A DNA stretch of 64,000 nucleotides from CAYPJE01 sp964410945 (GCA_964410945.1 CAYPJE010000003.1:62001-126000); one strand, 5' to 3'; positions 1 to 8,741 are shown, numbered from the stretch's first letter. Notes: generated by a model not told the origin, from the sequence alone. A program made the numbers and translations.

Positions 1-170
1 GTGAGATTATCGGCCACCATGAAGCCCTGCTCCTTCATTGGTCCCAGCAGATTCAATTTGCGTCTGGTCAAAATGATATCGGTGGCCTGATAACGATTGG
101 AAACCGTAAGTCCACGGGCAATGGCTGTCCCCAGATTCCCGGTTCCAATAATGGCTATTTTATTCTGCAT
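1..170 (-). CDS. proC: Pyrroline-5-carboxylate reductase, N-terminal part
   Basis: Minus-strand reading from the ATG at 170 gives 56 codons before the window edge, so only the N-terminus is visible. It opens with a Rossmann dinucleotide-binding loop (I-I-G-T-G-N-L-G-T-A-I) within the first 20 residues, followed by a basic I-L-T-R-R segment typical of NADP-binding ProC proteins. ProC performs the last step of proline synthesis, NAD(P)H-dependent reduction of pyrroline-5-carboxylate in the cytoplasm. The family call rests on the N-terminal Rossmann pattern only, so another member of the 6-phosphogluconate-dehydrogenase-like fold is possible. The gap to the next gene (171-363) holds a C-rich/G-rich inverted repeat near 191-214 and nothing else I can name. 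Confidence 0.8.
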   Translation of the reverse strand, partial: MQNKIAIIGTGNLGTAIARGLTVSNRYQATDIILTRRKLNLLGPMKEQGFMVADNL

Positions 171-363
171 GTTGATTTTCCTTAATAATGCCCCCTAATC
201 CTCCCACAAGGGGGATCGATTTTAACGGTAGTGGTTATTACGGTCAAGGATTCACTATTCAAGTATTGAAACAAATAATAATCCGATTGCGTTGACCAGA
301 TAGCTCCGATAAATTGGCTTTAATAAATTCACCCTTCACCAATTAGAGAATTCATTCACAATT

Positions 364-1644
364 ATGATTATCGAACTATTGCAGATTTTTATATCAGAAA
401 CCTGGCTGGTGTTAACACAGATGGGGCCCTATCTCCTGTTTGGATTCCTGGTAGCAGGCATCCTGTCGGTTTATATCGATTCAGAATGGGTTGAACGACA
501 CCTGGGCGGCAAGGGAATCATGCCGGCCATCAAAGCAGCCCTCTTCGGAGTTCCTCTGCCCCTCTGCTCCTGTGGTGTAATTCCGGTCTCGACCGGCATT
601 TACCGCCATGGTGCCAGCCGTTCCGCCACTACTTCATTCCTGTTGTCAACACCACAAACCGGGGTCGACTCCATCCTGGTTACCTATGCCCTTTTGGGGC
701 CGGTCTATGCCGTGTTCCGTCCGGTAGTGGCATTAATTACGGGAATTGTCGGCGGCGGTCTGGTTCAATTGGCGGATAAGGATAATCCATCCAATCCGGA
801 TGTTGAAGTTCAGGAAACGGATGATGATTGCGACTGTGACAGCTGCGCCGATGCCGATAATCCCAGCAAGATTTCCCGGATCATGAAATACGGATTCATT
901 AACCTGCCTAAGGATATTGGTTCGGCCCTGTTCATCGGAATAATGATCGCCGGTGCCATGGCGGCCCTGGTGCCACCTGATTACCTGGGTGGACTCATTG
1001 GCGGTGGAATTATTTCCATCCTGATTCTGATGGCGGCCGGTGTCCCGGTCTATGTCTGTGCCACCGCCTCGGTACCAATTGCCGCCGGCTTCATTCACAT
1101 GGGTGCTTCACCCGGTGCTGCCCTGGCCTTTCTGATCGCCGGTCCCGCCACTAATGCTGCAACATTCACAACAATACTGAAGGTACTGGGGAAAAAAACC
1201 GCTACGATCTACCTGACCACCGTAGCCGTGACTGCTGTTATTAGTGGCCTTATCCTGAACTGGCTTGTCCCGGTCATGGAGAATATTGTACCACAGATAA
1301 GTGGGCATGTCCATGATTCGGAAAGCATTACCTGGTGGTCACATTTGTCAGCCGTCGTTCTACTTGCAGTAGTAGCTTACTCCTATTATTACAAACCTAA
1401 ACCGGTCATAACTCCGATCAACGTACTTAGTACAGAGATTGAACAGCTAGAATTCAGTGTTACCGGAATGACCTGCAGTCACTGTGCTGCAAATGTCCAC
1501 CAAGCAGTAGCTGAATCGTCCGGGGTTGAATCGGTCACCGTTGATCTGGACAGTGGTCGTGTGAAGGTGTCGGGTACAGCGGTTGATGAAGAAGAAGTAA
1601 TATCAGCAATCCATTCCCGGGGTTACTCAGCCACCTTACTTTAG
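364..1644 (+). CDS. SO_0444-type Cu/Zn efflux permease with C-terminal HMA domain
   Basis: A 426-aa membrane protein of the DUF318/ArsP-like permease family (SO_0444 type, predicted Cu/Zn export). Hydrophobic segments cover about residues 1-135 and 180-350. The first half carries the conserved P-L-P-L-C-S-C-G motif (Cys68, Cys70). A cytosolic linker holds an acidic cysteine cluster C-D-C-D-S-C (Cys156, 158, 161). The last ~65 residues form a heavy-metal-associated domain with M-T-C-S-H-C (Cys371, Cys374). Permease plus fused HMA domain points to metal export with a built-in metal-delivery domain. The substrate is inferred from the family. The gene stands alone with about 190 bp of non-coding DNA upstream. 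Confidence 0.85.
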   Translation: MIIELLQIFISETWLVLTQMGPYLLFGFLVAGILSVYIDSEWVERHLGGKGIMPAIKAALFGVPLPLCSCGVIPVSTGIYRHGASRSATTSFLLSTPQTGVDSILVTYALLGPVYAVFRPVVALITGIVGGGLVQLADKDNPSNPDVEVQETDDDCDCDSCADADNPSKISRIMKYGFINLPKDIGSALFIGIMIAGAMAALVPPDYLGGLIGGGIISILILMAAGVPVYVCATASVPIAAGFIHMGASPGAALAFLIAGPATNAATFTTILKVLGKKTATIYLTTVAVTAVISGLILNWLVPVMENIVPQISGHVHDSESITWWSHLSAVVLLAVVAYSYYYKPKPVITPINVLSTEIEQLEFSVTGMTCSHCAANVHQAVAESSGVESVTVDLDSGRVKVSGTAVDEEEVISAIHSRGYSATLL

Positions 1645-1720
1645 CATTAAAAGGGCCCTTGCCCTTCCGCCCATCGCTCTGTAATATTGTTTTCAGACTT
1701 GGGCTTTGAGAGGAGGGCTA

Positions 1721-2497
1721 ATGCAGATTCCATATTTCCAGATTGATGCCTTTACGTCACAGGTATTCAAGGGTAATCCAGCGGGCGTCTGTCCGCTTGA
1801 AAAGTGGCTTCCTGATGATATACTCTTAGCAATAGCCGCCGAGAACAACCTGTCGGAAACCGCCTTTTTCATTCCCACCGATGAAGGCTACCAACTGCGC
1901 TGGTTTACACCCCTGGTTGAAGTTGACCTTTGCGGTCATGCTACTCTGGCAACTTCATTTGTTCTATTTAACGAGCCGGGGTATAACAACGACACCATTA
2001 GATTTACATCCATAAGCGGTAAGCTCACCGTACGCCGGCATGAACAGCTGATCTCTATGGATTTTCCAGCCCGGCCGCCAGGGCCATGCACACCACCAGC
2101 CGATCTGCTGATTGGATTAGGTTCACCCCCGGTTGAGACACTAATGGCAGAGGATTATCTGGTAATCTTCAATACGGCAGATCAGATTCTCAACCTGCAA
2201 CCACAAATGGAATATCTGTCTCGTTTCCCACGGGGTGTTATTGCATCAGCACCCGGGAAAGATTGTGATTTTGTATCACGATTCTTCGCACCGTCCCTGG
2301 GTGTACCGGAAGATCCCGTTACCGGATCAGCCCATTGTGTGCTGGTGCCCTATTGGTCACAGCGCCTGGGTAAATCAGAATTAAAAGCTCATCAGATTTC
2401 AGCCCGGGGTGGTGAATTATTCTGTACTGCTGCCGGGGAGCGAACAATCATTGCTGGCCAGGCTGTAAAATACCTGGCTGGTACGATCACAATATAA
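1721..2497 (+). CDS. PhzF family isomerase
   Basis: A 258-aa protein of the PhzF/YddE family (diaminopimelate-epimerase fold). It has the N-terminal Q-I-D-A-F-T...G-N-P-A-G-V motif, the conserved catalytic glutamate in N-L-S-E-T-A-F-F (Glu46), the D-L-C-G-H-A-T-L-A motif, and the C-terminal D-P-V-T-G-S-A-H-C motif. An in-frame TTG lies at 1706, but the ATG at 1721 has a strong AGGAGGG ribosome-binding site just upstream (about 1711-1717) and the family N-terminus begins there. PhzF itself isomerises a phenazine precursor. No phenazine genes are nearby, so the substrate of this stand-alone homologue is unknown. It is followed after 14 bp by the PH-domain gene and may be cotranscribed with it. 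Confidence 0.9.
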   Translation: MQIPYFQIDAFTSQVFKGNPAGVCPLEKWLPDDILLAIAAENNLSETAFFIPTDEGYQLRWFTPLVEVDLCGHATLATSFVLFNEPGYNNDTIRFTSISGKLTVRRHEQLISMDFPARPPGPCTPPADLLIGLGSPPVETLMAEDYLVIFNTADQILNLQPQMEYLSRFPRGVIASAPGKDCDFVSRFFAPSLGVPEDPVTGSAHCVLVPYWSQRLGKSELKAHQISARGGELFCTAAGERTIIAGQAVKYLAGTITI

Positions 2498-2511
2498 CCA
2501 GGGAGGAACCA

Positions 2512-3108
2512 ATGCAGGTAATACCTGATCGTAAATTATTGACTAAGCAATGGCTGATATTGCTGACTGTATCGGCTTTTGAATTAATTACCGCGGGAAT
2601 CATCCACCTGGCAATATTATTAATTACCGGAATAGTAACCAAGCAAACGGCGGTGATCCTTTGGCTGATCACCTGTGGAGTAGTCCTGCTCCAGGGGATA
2701 ATTGCTGTTCCACTGATTTACCTGTGGATAAAAAATCTCTCCTACCGGATCGAGGATGAACGAGTGACAATTTTCAAAGGTATCCTCACCAAGGTGCAGC
2801 AGAATATTCCCTACCGGGCTGTGACCGATTTCATGCTGCAGCGGACCATTTATGATCGGTTACTCGGTATTGGATCGATCTGTATCCAGACTGCCGGGCA
2901 GTCACTAAGCGCTACTGGTTATGAAGGACAATTGAGCGGACTGGTCAACTTCGATAATCTACATCGAAACCTTCGGTCCAAGCTGAAAACCCTACACCCC
3001 CAATCGGAATCAGCCGCAGTCGCCGAACCTGATGCTTCCGATGCCGATACGGTGAATGCGATTTTGCAGGAAATTAAGGCGATCCGTTCCCTGCTGGAAA
3101 AAAAATAA
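2512..3108 (+). CDS. Bacterial PH-domain (YdbS/YdbT-like) membrane protein
   Basis: A 198-aa protein with two predicted transmembrane helices at about residues 14-36 and 42-68, followed by a bacterial pleckstrin-homology domain (bPH2, YdbS/YdbT type) at about 70-150. The domain contains the typical run Y-R-I-E-D-E-R-V, then F-K-G-I-L-T-K, then P-Y-R-A-V-T-D and D-R-L-L-G-I-G. The C-terminal 45 residues look like an acidic linker plus a short helix. A GGGAGGA ribosome-binding site precedes the ATG. In Bacillus, YdbS/YdbT help resist a secreted bacteriocin; the role here is unknown. It lies directly downstream of the PhzF-family gene. Confidence 0.75.
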   Translation: MQVIPDRKLLTKQWLILLTVSAFELITAGIIHLAILLITGIVTKQTAVILWLITCGVVLLQGIIAVPLIYLWIKNLSYRIEDERVTIFKGILTKVQQNIPYRAVTDFMLQRTIYDRLLGIGSICIQTAGQSLSATGYEGQLSGLVNFDNLHRNLRSKLKTLHPQSESAAVAEPDASDADTVNAILQEIKAIRSLLEKK

Positions 3109-3158
3109 GGACCGGATGTCTAATCACGATTATAATCACATTAGGATGCAGTCCGGCA

Positions 3159-3566
3159 ATGGAGATTGATCGGGCCATAAATGAACTTCTAGCTGTTGAC
3201 CGGGAATTTTCAAAAATATCAGAGACCAAAGGAGTACCGACAGCCTTTAACCGCTTCATGACCGACGATGCGATCATCTACCGTGACCGGCAGGAACCTG
3301 TCGTTGGACGGGCCGCGATTCAGGACCTGTTCTCTGATTTTCCCGATGCCAGACTGACCTGGGAACCATTCAAGGCTGAGATCGGCAGTGGAGGAGACTT
3401 GGGTTACACCCTTGGTAAATGGGAGTTAATTTCCACCAGCGAAGATGATCATAAACAGGTTGGATATGGTTTTTATGTAACAATCTGGAAACGACAATCT
3501 GATGGCAATTGGAAATATGTTTTTGATACCGGAATCAACGCCCCGCCGGATTATAAACCCCATTAA
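3159..3566 (+). CDS. DUF4440/SnoaL-like (NTF2-fold) protein, probable lipoprotein with unclear start
   Basis: 135 aa from the first usable ATG. The sequence matches the NTF2-like DUF4440/SnoaL family: an N-terminal helix (A-V-D-R-E-F-S), the conserved F-M-T-D-D-A-I stretch, P-V-V-G-R-A-A-I, and a C-terminal W-K-R-Q-S-D-G-N-W-K-Y-V-F-D-T-G. The frame stays open upstream to about 3078, and those extra codons read as a lipoprotein signal: two lysines, a hydrophobic stretch and T-L-G-C-S. No standard start codon precedes that segment. It would need an ATA near 3105, overlapping the stop of the previous gene, or a sequence error. Function unknown; many relatives are exported lipoproteins. Confidence 0.7.
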   Translation: MEIDRAINELLAVDREFSKISETKGVPTAFNRFMTDDAIIYRDRQEPVVGRAAIQDLFSDFPDARLTWEPFKAEIGSGGDLGYTLGKWELISTSEDDHKQVGYGFYVTIWKRQSDGNWKYVFDTGINAPPDYKPH

Positions 3567-3782
3567 TATCAATATAAAATACCATTTGCTGTTACTGCAG
3601 ATTTTATTTGACTCGTATTCAATTTAGTCGTAATAACCGGCGTTAAAATTAGGCTTTGTTTAAGTACTTACTGCCCTGCAGCATCCGTGTTTATGCATCT
3701 CGCTAACCCGTATGGCCTATAAAATGAAAATGAAAACCGTTCCGGTAAATGGAATGGGTTAATTCAGGAGTTTAATTAGTCA

Positions 3783-4049
3783 ATGAAGAAACTATATGTC
3801 GGTAATCTGCCTTTCACATCCACCGAGGATGATATCAAGGAATTATTCGCTGAACATGGTGATGTCAGTTCCGTTAAGCTGATCACCGACCGCGACACGG
3901 GTCGCTCCCGTGGGTACGCCTTCATCGAGTTAGATGATGATGCGGCCGATAAAGCAATCGATGCCTTAAATGGTGCCGATGTTGGTGGACGGAATATTAA
4001 AGTTAATACCGCCCGCGAACGTCAAGACCGTGGTGGATTTCGTCGCTAG
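3783..4049 (+). CDS. RNA-binding protein with one RRM domain
   Basis: An 88-aa protein made almost entirely of one RNA-recognition motif. RNP2 is L-Y-V-G-N-L (residues 4-9) and RNP1 is R-G-Y-A-F-I-E-L (43-50). A short Arg/Gly tail ends the protein. Small RRM proteins of this kind occur widely in cyanobacteria and the FCB group and are often linked to cold or stress responses. An AGGAG ribosome-binding site lies about 15 bases upstream. The 5' gap of about 215 bp could contain a regulatory leader, but I found no clear structure in it. A strong terminator follows at 4072-4099, so the gene is monocistronic. Confidence 0.93.
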   Translation: MKKLYVGNLPFTSTEDDIKELFAEHGDVSSVKLITDRDTGRSRGYAFIELDDDAADKAIDALNGADVGGRNIKVNTARERQDRGGFRR

Positions 4050-4071
4050 ATTAGCCGAGATACCTATTAAG

Positions 4072-4099
4072 AAGGGACAATTTATTGTCCCTTTTTTTT
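4072..4099 (+). terminator. Rho-independent terminator after the RRM gene
   Basis: Perfect 9-bp stem AAGGGACAA / TTGTCCCTT with a 4-base loop (4081-4084), continuing into a run of T residues to 4099. It lies 22 bp after the RRM stop codon. Confidence 0.9.
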
Positions 4100-4173
4100 A
4101 TTCCGGATCTTTGGCCTCAATGCACTAGTCCGTAAGTTTATTTATTAAAATAAATCAAATAAATGGAAGTAAA

Positions 4174-4557
4174 ATGAAATTCTGTACTACGATTAATTGC
4201 ATGGACGGGCGTGTTCAGGAACCAGTGATAAATTTCCTTAAGACCAGATTTGAAGCCACCTATGTTGACTCAATCACCGAACCTGGCCCAATTGCCATTC
4301 TGGCCGCCGGTAGTGATAAGCCAATATTGGATAATCTCATCAAGCGTATTGATATATCGGTTAATAAGCACGGTTCACAGGGAATTGCCGTTGCCGGTCA
4401 TTATGATTGTGCCGGGAATCCGGTCCCAAAAAACGAGCAGCTGAAACAACTGAAAACATCCTGTGAATTTCTGATAGTAAAATATCCGGCTGTTGAAATC
4501 ATAGGACTGTGGGTGGATGACAACTGGGCTGTTACCGAAATAAATTTTAATGACTGA
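4174..4557 (+). CDS. Putative small beta-carbonic-anhydrase-like protein
   Basis: A 127-aa protein with the zinc-site pattern of beta-class carbonic anhydrases: C-M-D-G-R near the N-terminus (Cys9, Asp11, Arg13) and H-Y-D-C at 76-79 (His76, Cys79). This supplies the Cys-His-Cys zinc ligands and the Asp-Arg dyad. It is much shorter than classical beta enzymes (about 200 aa) and resembles the short putative carbonic anhydrase family. CO2 hydration is therefore plausible but not certain. It overlaps the next gene (GNAT) by 8 bp, so the two are probably translated from one message. Confidence 0.75.
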   Translation: MKFCTTINCMDGRVQEPVINFLKTRFEATYVDSITEPGPIAILAAGSDKPILDNLIKRIDISVNKHGSQGIAVAGHYDCAGNPVPKNEQLKQLKTSCEFLIVKYPAVEIIGLWVDDNWAVTEINFND

Positions 4558-5119
4558 CACGCGGATTCTTCCGGAAAAATTCCCGGTACTGGAAACAGAT
4601 CGGCTGATCCTTAAAGCGCTGGAATTCGAGGATGCCGGTCAGATTCAGGTTCTGGCGGGCGACCGCAACATCGCCGCGACAACATTATTGATACCCCACC
4701 CCTATGAGGATGGTTTGGGCGAGGAATGGATTGCAAAATGTCGAGATCAGTTTGAATCCGATAAAGCCATCACCTGGGGTATTTTCCAGAATGACGAAAA
4801 AACCCTGATTGGCGCCAACGGATTAGCATTTTTTCATCAGCATGAGCGAGCCGAAATGGGCTACTGGATCGGCAAACCATACTGGAGACAAGGCTACTGC
4901 ACCGAAGCAGCCCAGGCTGTACTTGACTTTGCCTTTCAAACAATCAATCTGCATCGCATAACCGCATCTCATTTTGGATCAAATCCGGCTTCCGGCAGCG
5001 TTATGCAGAAACTGGGTATGAATTATGAAGGCCTGATGCACGACCATGTGAAAAAATGGGATCGTTTTGAGGATTTTGTAGTATACGGAGTCTTAAACCC
5101 CAAACATCAGGACAAATGA
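4550..5119 (+). CDS. GNAT family N-acetyltransferase (RimJ/RimL-like)
   Basis: A 189-aa acetyltransferase of the RimJ/RimL group. It begins with the typical V-L-E-T-D-R-L-I-L-K-A-L. The acetyl-CoA-binding region has G-Y-W-I-G-K-P-Y-W-R-Q-G-Y-C-T-E-A at about residues 104-120, followed by N-L-H-R-I-T-A and N-P-A-S-G-S-V-M-Q-K-L-G-M. RimJ/RimL proteins acetylate N-terminal amines of ribosomal proteins, and relatives acetylate other amines or antibiotics. The substrate cannot be told from sequence. The start overlaps the preceding carbonic-anhydrase-like gene by 8 bp. Confidence 0.88.
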   Translation: MTDTRILPEKFPVLETDRLILKALEFEDAGQIQVLAGDRNIAATTLLIPHPYEDGLGEEWIAKCRDQFESDKAITWGIFQNDEKTLIGANGLAFFHQHERAEMGYWIGKPYWRQGYCTEAAQAVLDFAFQTINLHRITASHFGSNPASGSVMQKLGMNYEGLMHDHVKKWDRFEDFVVYGVLNPKHQDK

Positions 5120-5123
5120 TACC

Positions 5124-5678
5124 TTGCAGAAATCAGTAAGTGTAATATCAATCTTCTGCCTGTTAATTCTGTCTGCCTGTCAAAGATCGGAACATGAAAT
5201 GTCAACAGATAATAAAAATTTGAAACCAGCACAGGAGAAGCTGGCCCGTCAGTATTTCAATCAAACCTGGAATCTCCTGGAAAAACCTGACCGCAGCCCC
5301 GAGGAAGAGATTGCCATGATTCATGCTGCACACACCTCATGCTATTTATGGATGCAGGTTGGTACAGCGGTGAATCACCAGCGTGGTGAATGGCAGGTTT
5401 CTCGCGTCTATGCCGTTATTGGTGATGCAAGCCAGGCATTGCGCCATGCGGGTTATTGCCTGGAACTGACAGAAAACAACCTGGATGAAATGGCCGACTT
5501 TGATATTGCTTTTGCCTACGAAGCAATAGCACGCGCAAACGCCCTGGCCGATCATTCCGATACGGCCCGGAAATACATCGGTCTGGCACAACAGGCCGGT
5601 GATAAAATTAAGGATGCTGATGACCGGAAAGTCTTCATCGATGATTTTAATGGCGGTGAATGGAACGGATACCGCTAG
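5124..5678 (+). CDS. Conserved lipoprotein of unknown function
   Basis: 184 aa from a TTG start 4 bp after the GNAT stop. The N-terminus is a lipoprotein signal with a hydrophobic core and lipobox L-S-A-C (Cys19). An in-frame ATG at 5199 (residue 26) would give a cytoplasmic version. The mature part is helical, with the pattern A-R-Q-Y-F-N-Q-T-W-N-L-L, then E-E-I-A-M-I-H-A-A-H and G-E-W-Q-V-S-R-V-Y-A-V-I-G. I associate this pattern with a conserved bacterial family of unknown function with TPR-like helical character. No enzyme motif is visible. Confidence 0.7.
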   Translation: MQKSVSVISIFCLLILSACQRSEHEMSTDNKNLKPAQEKLARQYFNQTWNLLEKPDRSPEEEIAMIHAAHTSCYLWMQVGTAVNHQRGEWQVSRVYAVIGDASQALRHAGYCLELTENNLDEMADFDIAFAYEAIARANALADHSDTARKYIGLAQQAGDKIKDADDRKVFIDDFNGGEWNGYR

Positions 5679-5745
5679 TTAAAGAAGTTTAATTCATCAA
5701 TTTTCCTTGTCGTGTATTTGTTTGTAGTTTTTTAAAATTATACCA

Positions 5746-6753
5746 GTGAAAGTCCTTCAATATCAGCCATTACTTCCTGTGATTGCCCTGATCCTGGCAT
5801 TATCCACCAGTGCCGGATTTGGCCAGCAACCGGCTATTGAGGATGCCGACCTGTATTATACCGGATTAAAAACAATAAAAAAAATCTGCTATACTTACCA
5901 ATTGACAATGGATGGTTACCAACAGCAACTCTCGGATATACTACAGGTTGATTTTAATCACACCGGCAACATCACAGACAGTACCAAACTGGATTCCACC
6001 GGCAATCTTCAGGGACACGTTTTTTATTTATACAACCCGGGTGGATATTTAATAGAAAAAAAACGCTTTAACTCTGATAATGAGTTAACTGCAATTCAAT
6101 ATTTTCACTACGATTCCACCTGGACCTGTGTTGAAAAAACATGGCAGGATACCGTTAGCAAAATCCTGAAAACCATAACGTATAAATACTCCACGACCGG
6201 ACTATTCAAACAAATTATCACCAGTACCGATTCAATCTATGAAAAAATCAATTTTCACTATGATGATAATGACCGATTAGTAGAAAAACGCTGGTACGAT
6301 AGAAATAATAATCTGCGGCGGAAAGCGGAGTTTACCGACACTGGCAAACATAGCGGAATTCTATTATATAAACCGGATGGAAGCCTGCACTGGGAATATA
6401 TTTACACTTTACCGACAAAAACCGGTCAGAGAGAAATTCATATTACTAACGACCAGGTCAATGAGATTAGATCAGAGTTTATTCATGACTCCCAGGCTCA
6501 GACCACAGAATTTTTCCAATACGATGAATCTGGACAACTGGTATACAAAATTATCTATAAATACAATCCGAGCGGTAATTTCGAAGATATTGAGGAATAT
6601 AATATATTCGAAAAATTAATTTCAAAAATCGAATATGAATATGATTCCCAGGAACGATTGCTTTCCATAAAATATCTTGATATGGATTATTCCACTGGTG
6701 ATTTAGCAGAAATACCCCGCCAAGTGGAATTTTATGAATACGAGGATTATTAA
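5746..6753 (+). CDS. Exported YD-repeat-like protein
   Basis: 335 aa from a GTG start. A signal peptide covers about residues 1-27, ending near F-G-Q. The rest is a series of about 20-25-residue beta-rich units rich in Tyr, Asp and Asn, for example Y-K-Y-S-T-T-G-L-F, then H-Y-D-D-N-D-R-L-V-E-K-R and Y-E-Y-D-S-Q-E-R-L-L. These resemble loose RHS/YD or MORN-like repeats, suggesting an elongated cell-surface beta-sheet protein. No catalytic or sorting domain is seen. It converges on the M20 amidohydrolase gene with a 9-bp gap and no obvious terminator between. Confidence 0.65.
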   Translation: MKVLQYQPLLPVIALILALSTSAGFGQQPAIEDADLYYTGLKTIKKICYTYQLTMDGYQQQLSDILQVDFNHTGNITDSTKLDSTGNLQGHVFYLYNPGGYLIEKKRFNSDNELTAIQYFHYDSTWTCVEKTWQDTVSKILKTITYKYSTTGLFKQIITSTDSIYEKINFHYDDNDRLVEKRWYDRNNNLRRKAEFTDTGKHSGILLYKPDGSLHWEYIYTLPTKTGQREIHITNDQVNEIRSEFIHDSQAQTTEFFQYDESGQLVYKIIYKYNPSGNFEDIEEYNIFEKLISKIEYEYDSQERLLSIKYLDMDYSTGDLAEIPRQVEFYEYEDY

Positions 6754-6762
6754 TCGTAAATA

Positions 6763-7926
6763 TCAGGCTAATAAATCTTCCGCCAACTGATAAAATATAG
6801 AAGCACCAACCTGTAAAGCACGCTCATCAATATCAAAATGCGAGCAATGATGCGGTACACTGCCTGGCTCTGATTTCTCCGGCATCGATCCAATATAAAA
6901 ATAACTGCCTGGTATTTGCTCCAGATAATAGCTGAAATCTTCGCCCCCCATAGTCATAAATGGGTCAATAACACCTTTTCCGGCAATTTTTTCCGCTGCG
7001 ACTCTGGCTTTCTCAGTCGCCGCCGCTGTGTTAACAGTCGGCGGATAGCCATCCTCGTAGTAAAAATCAATATCGACATTATACGCAGTTCTGAATCCAT
7101 CAATAATGGTCTTCATCCGATCCTTTATCATTTGCCGGTTTTCCCGGGTATATGAACGGGCTGTTCCATACAGGTAGGCTTCATTGGCGATTATATTAAA
7201 GCCGCTGCCGGCCTGAAACTGTCCCACAGTTATCACCGTACTTTCCAGTGGATTGGTATTGCGGCTCACAATTGTTTGCAGGGCAATCACCAGTTGGGCT
7301 CCAATCACTACCGTATCATCGGTACCCTGCGGTGCCGCACCATGCCCGCCAATTCCCTTAACAGTAATTTTAAACTGGTCGGCGGCGGCCATCACCGGCC
7401 CGGCTTTAACTCCTACCGTTCCGAACGGCTGGTAATTCCAGAGATGGGCACCGTAGATTTCATCGACTCCTTCCAAGGCACCATCCCTGATCATATAGCG
7501 TGCACCACCTGCCCCCTCCTCGGCTGGTTGAAAAATGAAACGAATTGATCCTTTCAATCCATCTCTTATTTCGGCTAAAGATTTCGCTGCTCCCAACAGC
7601 ATGGCCACATGGCCATCGTGACCACAGGCATGCATCACCCCTTTATTGACTGACTTGAATGGCAGCGTTCCGGTTTCCTCCATTGGCAAGGCATCCATAT
7701 CCGCCCGAAAGGCAATTCTCGGCCCGGGTTGACTGCCGGCCAGTTCACCGGTAACACCGGTATTCCCCACCCCGGTCCTGACATCCAGGCCATATTCCCT
7801 GAGCTGGTCAGCCACCAGTTTGGCGGTACGGGTCTCCTGAAATCCTAACTCCGGGTGCTGATGAATATCCCGGCGGACAGCAATCATTTCATCTTTCAAG
7901 GCTGTAATTTCCGGTCTGATTTTCAT
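6763..7926 (-). CDS. M20 family amidohydrolase (N-acyl-amino-acid/hippurate hydrolase type)
   Basis: A 387-aa zinc-dependent amidohydrolase of the M20D group. The metal-binding motif H-A-C-G-H-D-G-H is at residues 99-106, with P-A-E-E-G-A-G-G (Glu136/137) and a C-terminal M-G-G-E-D-F-S-Y-Y. The dimerisation domain with G-I-G-G-H-G-A-A-P is around residue 190. These enzymes remove acyl groups from amino acids (hippurate, N-acetyl amino acids, indole conjugates). The substrate cannot be assigned. The ATG overlaps the stop codon of the purine nucleoside phosphorylase gene by 4 bp (ATGA), which indicates an operon. Confidence 0.92.
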   Translation of the reverse strand: MKIRPEITALKDEMIAVRRDIHQHPELGFQETRTAKLVADQLREYGLDVRTGVGNTGVTGELAGSQPGPRIAFRADMDALPMEETGTLPFKSVNKGVMHACGHDGHVAMLLGAAKSLAEIRDGLKGSIRFIFQPAEEGAGGARYMIRDGALEGVDEIYGAHLWNYQPFGTVGVKAGPVMAAADQFKITVKGIGGHGAAPQGTDDTVVIGAQLVIALQTIVSRNTNPLESTVITVGQFQAGSGFNIIANEAYLYGTARSYTRENRQMIKDRMKTIIDGFRTAYNVDIDFYYEDGYPPTVNTAAATEKARVAAEKIAGKGVIDPFMTMGGEDFSYYLEQIPGSYFYIGSMPEKSEPGSVPHHCSHFDIDERALQVGASIFYQLAEDLLA

Positions 7927-8741
7927 ACCACTGCCTTCTCCAGTTCCGATCCAATTTTAGTAATTATTTCCAGTACCAACCGCGTAAACTGATCCTTGAC
8001 CGCCTCCGCTGTCTCAATAACTTCATCGTGGGTCAGTGGCTGATTGGTAATTCCGGCCGCATAATTTGTCAGGCAGGAAATACCCAAAGCCGGTAAATCA
8101 AACCTGGCAGCGGCCTGCAATTCAGGGACGGTACTCATCCCAACGGCATCCCCACCGAATGATTTAATATAATTTATTTCAGCCGGTGTTTCATAGGCCG
8201 GGCCCAGCGTCCAGCAGTAAGTCCCCTGTTTCAGCTCAATATCTTCATCGATCCCGGCCTGCGAGGCCAGATCAATCAGTTTCTGATCATGGTAGGGTTC
8301 ACCGGCAACGATCACCGGATCTCCCCGGTCGAGCCGAAAAGTACAATCGCTGTGGCCGGTTAATACCATCAGTGTCCCGGGGGGGTGATCTTTTCTGGTC
8401 GAACCGGCAGCATTGGTGATTATCAGTGCATCAACACCCAGTTTTGAAAACAGGGCTACTGGTAAGGTTACTGTTTCAAAACCATGACCTTCATAAAAAT
8501 GGAATCTTCCCTTGGCTGCCAGAACCGACCGCCCCATCAATTTACCGAATACAAATTCTCCCGCGTGTCCTTCAACCGTTGGCTGGGGGTAATCGGGAAT
8601 ATCGTTATAGGGCACTACTGTCTTTTCGGTCAAATGATCGGCAAAATCCCCCAAACCGGATCCCAGTACGATTGCCACCCCGCCCTTAAAACCAGTCCGG
8701 TCATAGATGTATTCAACCATGTCGTTGATATTAAAACTCAT
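7923..8741 (-). CDS. punA: Purine nucleoside phosphorylase (inosine/guanosine type)
   Basis: A 272-aa trimeric-type purine nucleoside phosphorylase. Visible motifs are the phosphate-binding V-L-G-S-G-L-G (about residues 25-31), G-R-F-H-F-Y-E-G-H (about 78-86), the T-N-A-A-G-S base-site segment and V-G-M-S-T-V-P-E. The enzyme cleaves inosine or guanosine with phosphate to free base and ribose-1-phosphate in purine salvage. It starts 1 bp after the rlmN stop and overlaps the next gene by 4 bp, so rlmN, this gene and the M20 hydrolase form a minus-strand unit. Confidence 0.92.
   Translation of the reverse strand: MSFNINDMVEYIYDRTGFKGGVAIVLGSGLGDFADHLTEKTVVPYNDIPDYPQPTVEGHAGEFVFGKLMGRSVLAAKGRFHFYEGHGFETVTLPVALFSKLGVDALIITNAAGSTRKDHPPGTLMVLTGHSDCTFRLDRGDPVIVAGEPYHDQKLIDLASQAGIDEDIELKQGTYCWTLGPAYETPAEINYIKSFGGDAVGMSTVPELQAAARFDLPALGISCLTNYAAGITNQPLTHDEVIETAEAVKDQFTRLVLEIITKIGSELEKAVV

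Noticed and set aside
191..214. CCCCCT / AGGGGG inverted repeat upstream of the permease
   Set aside because: Twelve-base loop and only a weak T tract; not convincing as a terminator or riboswitch.
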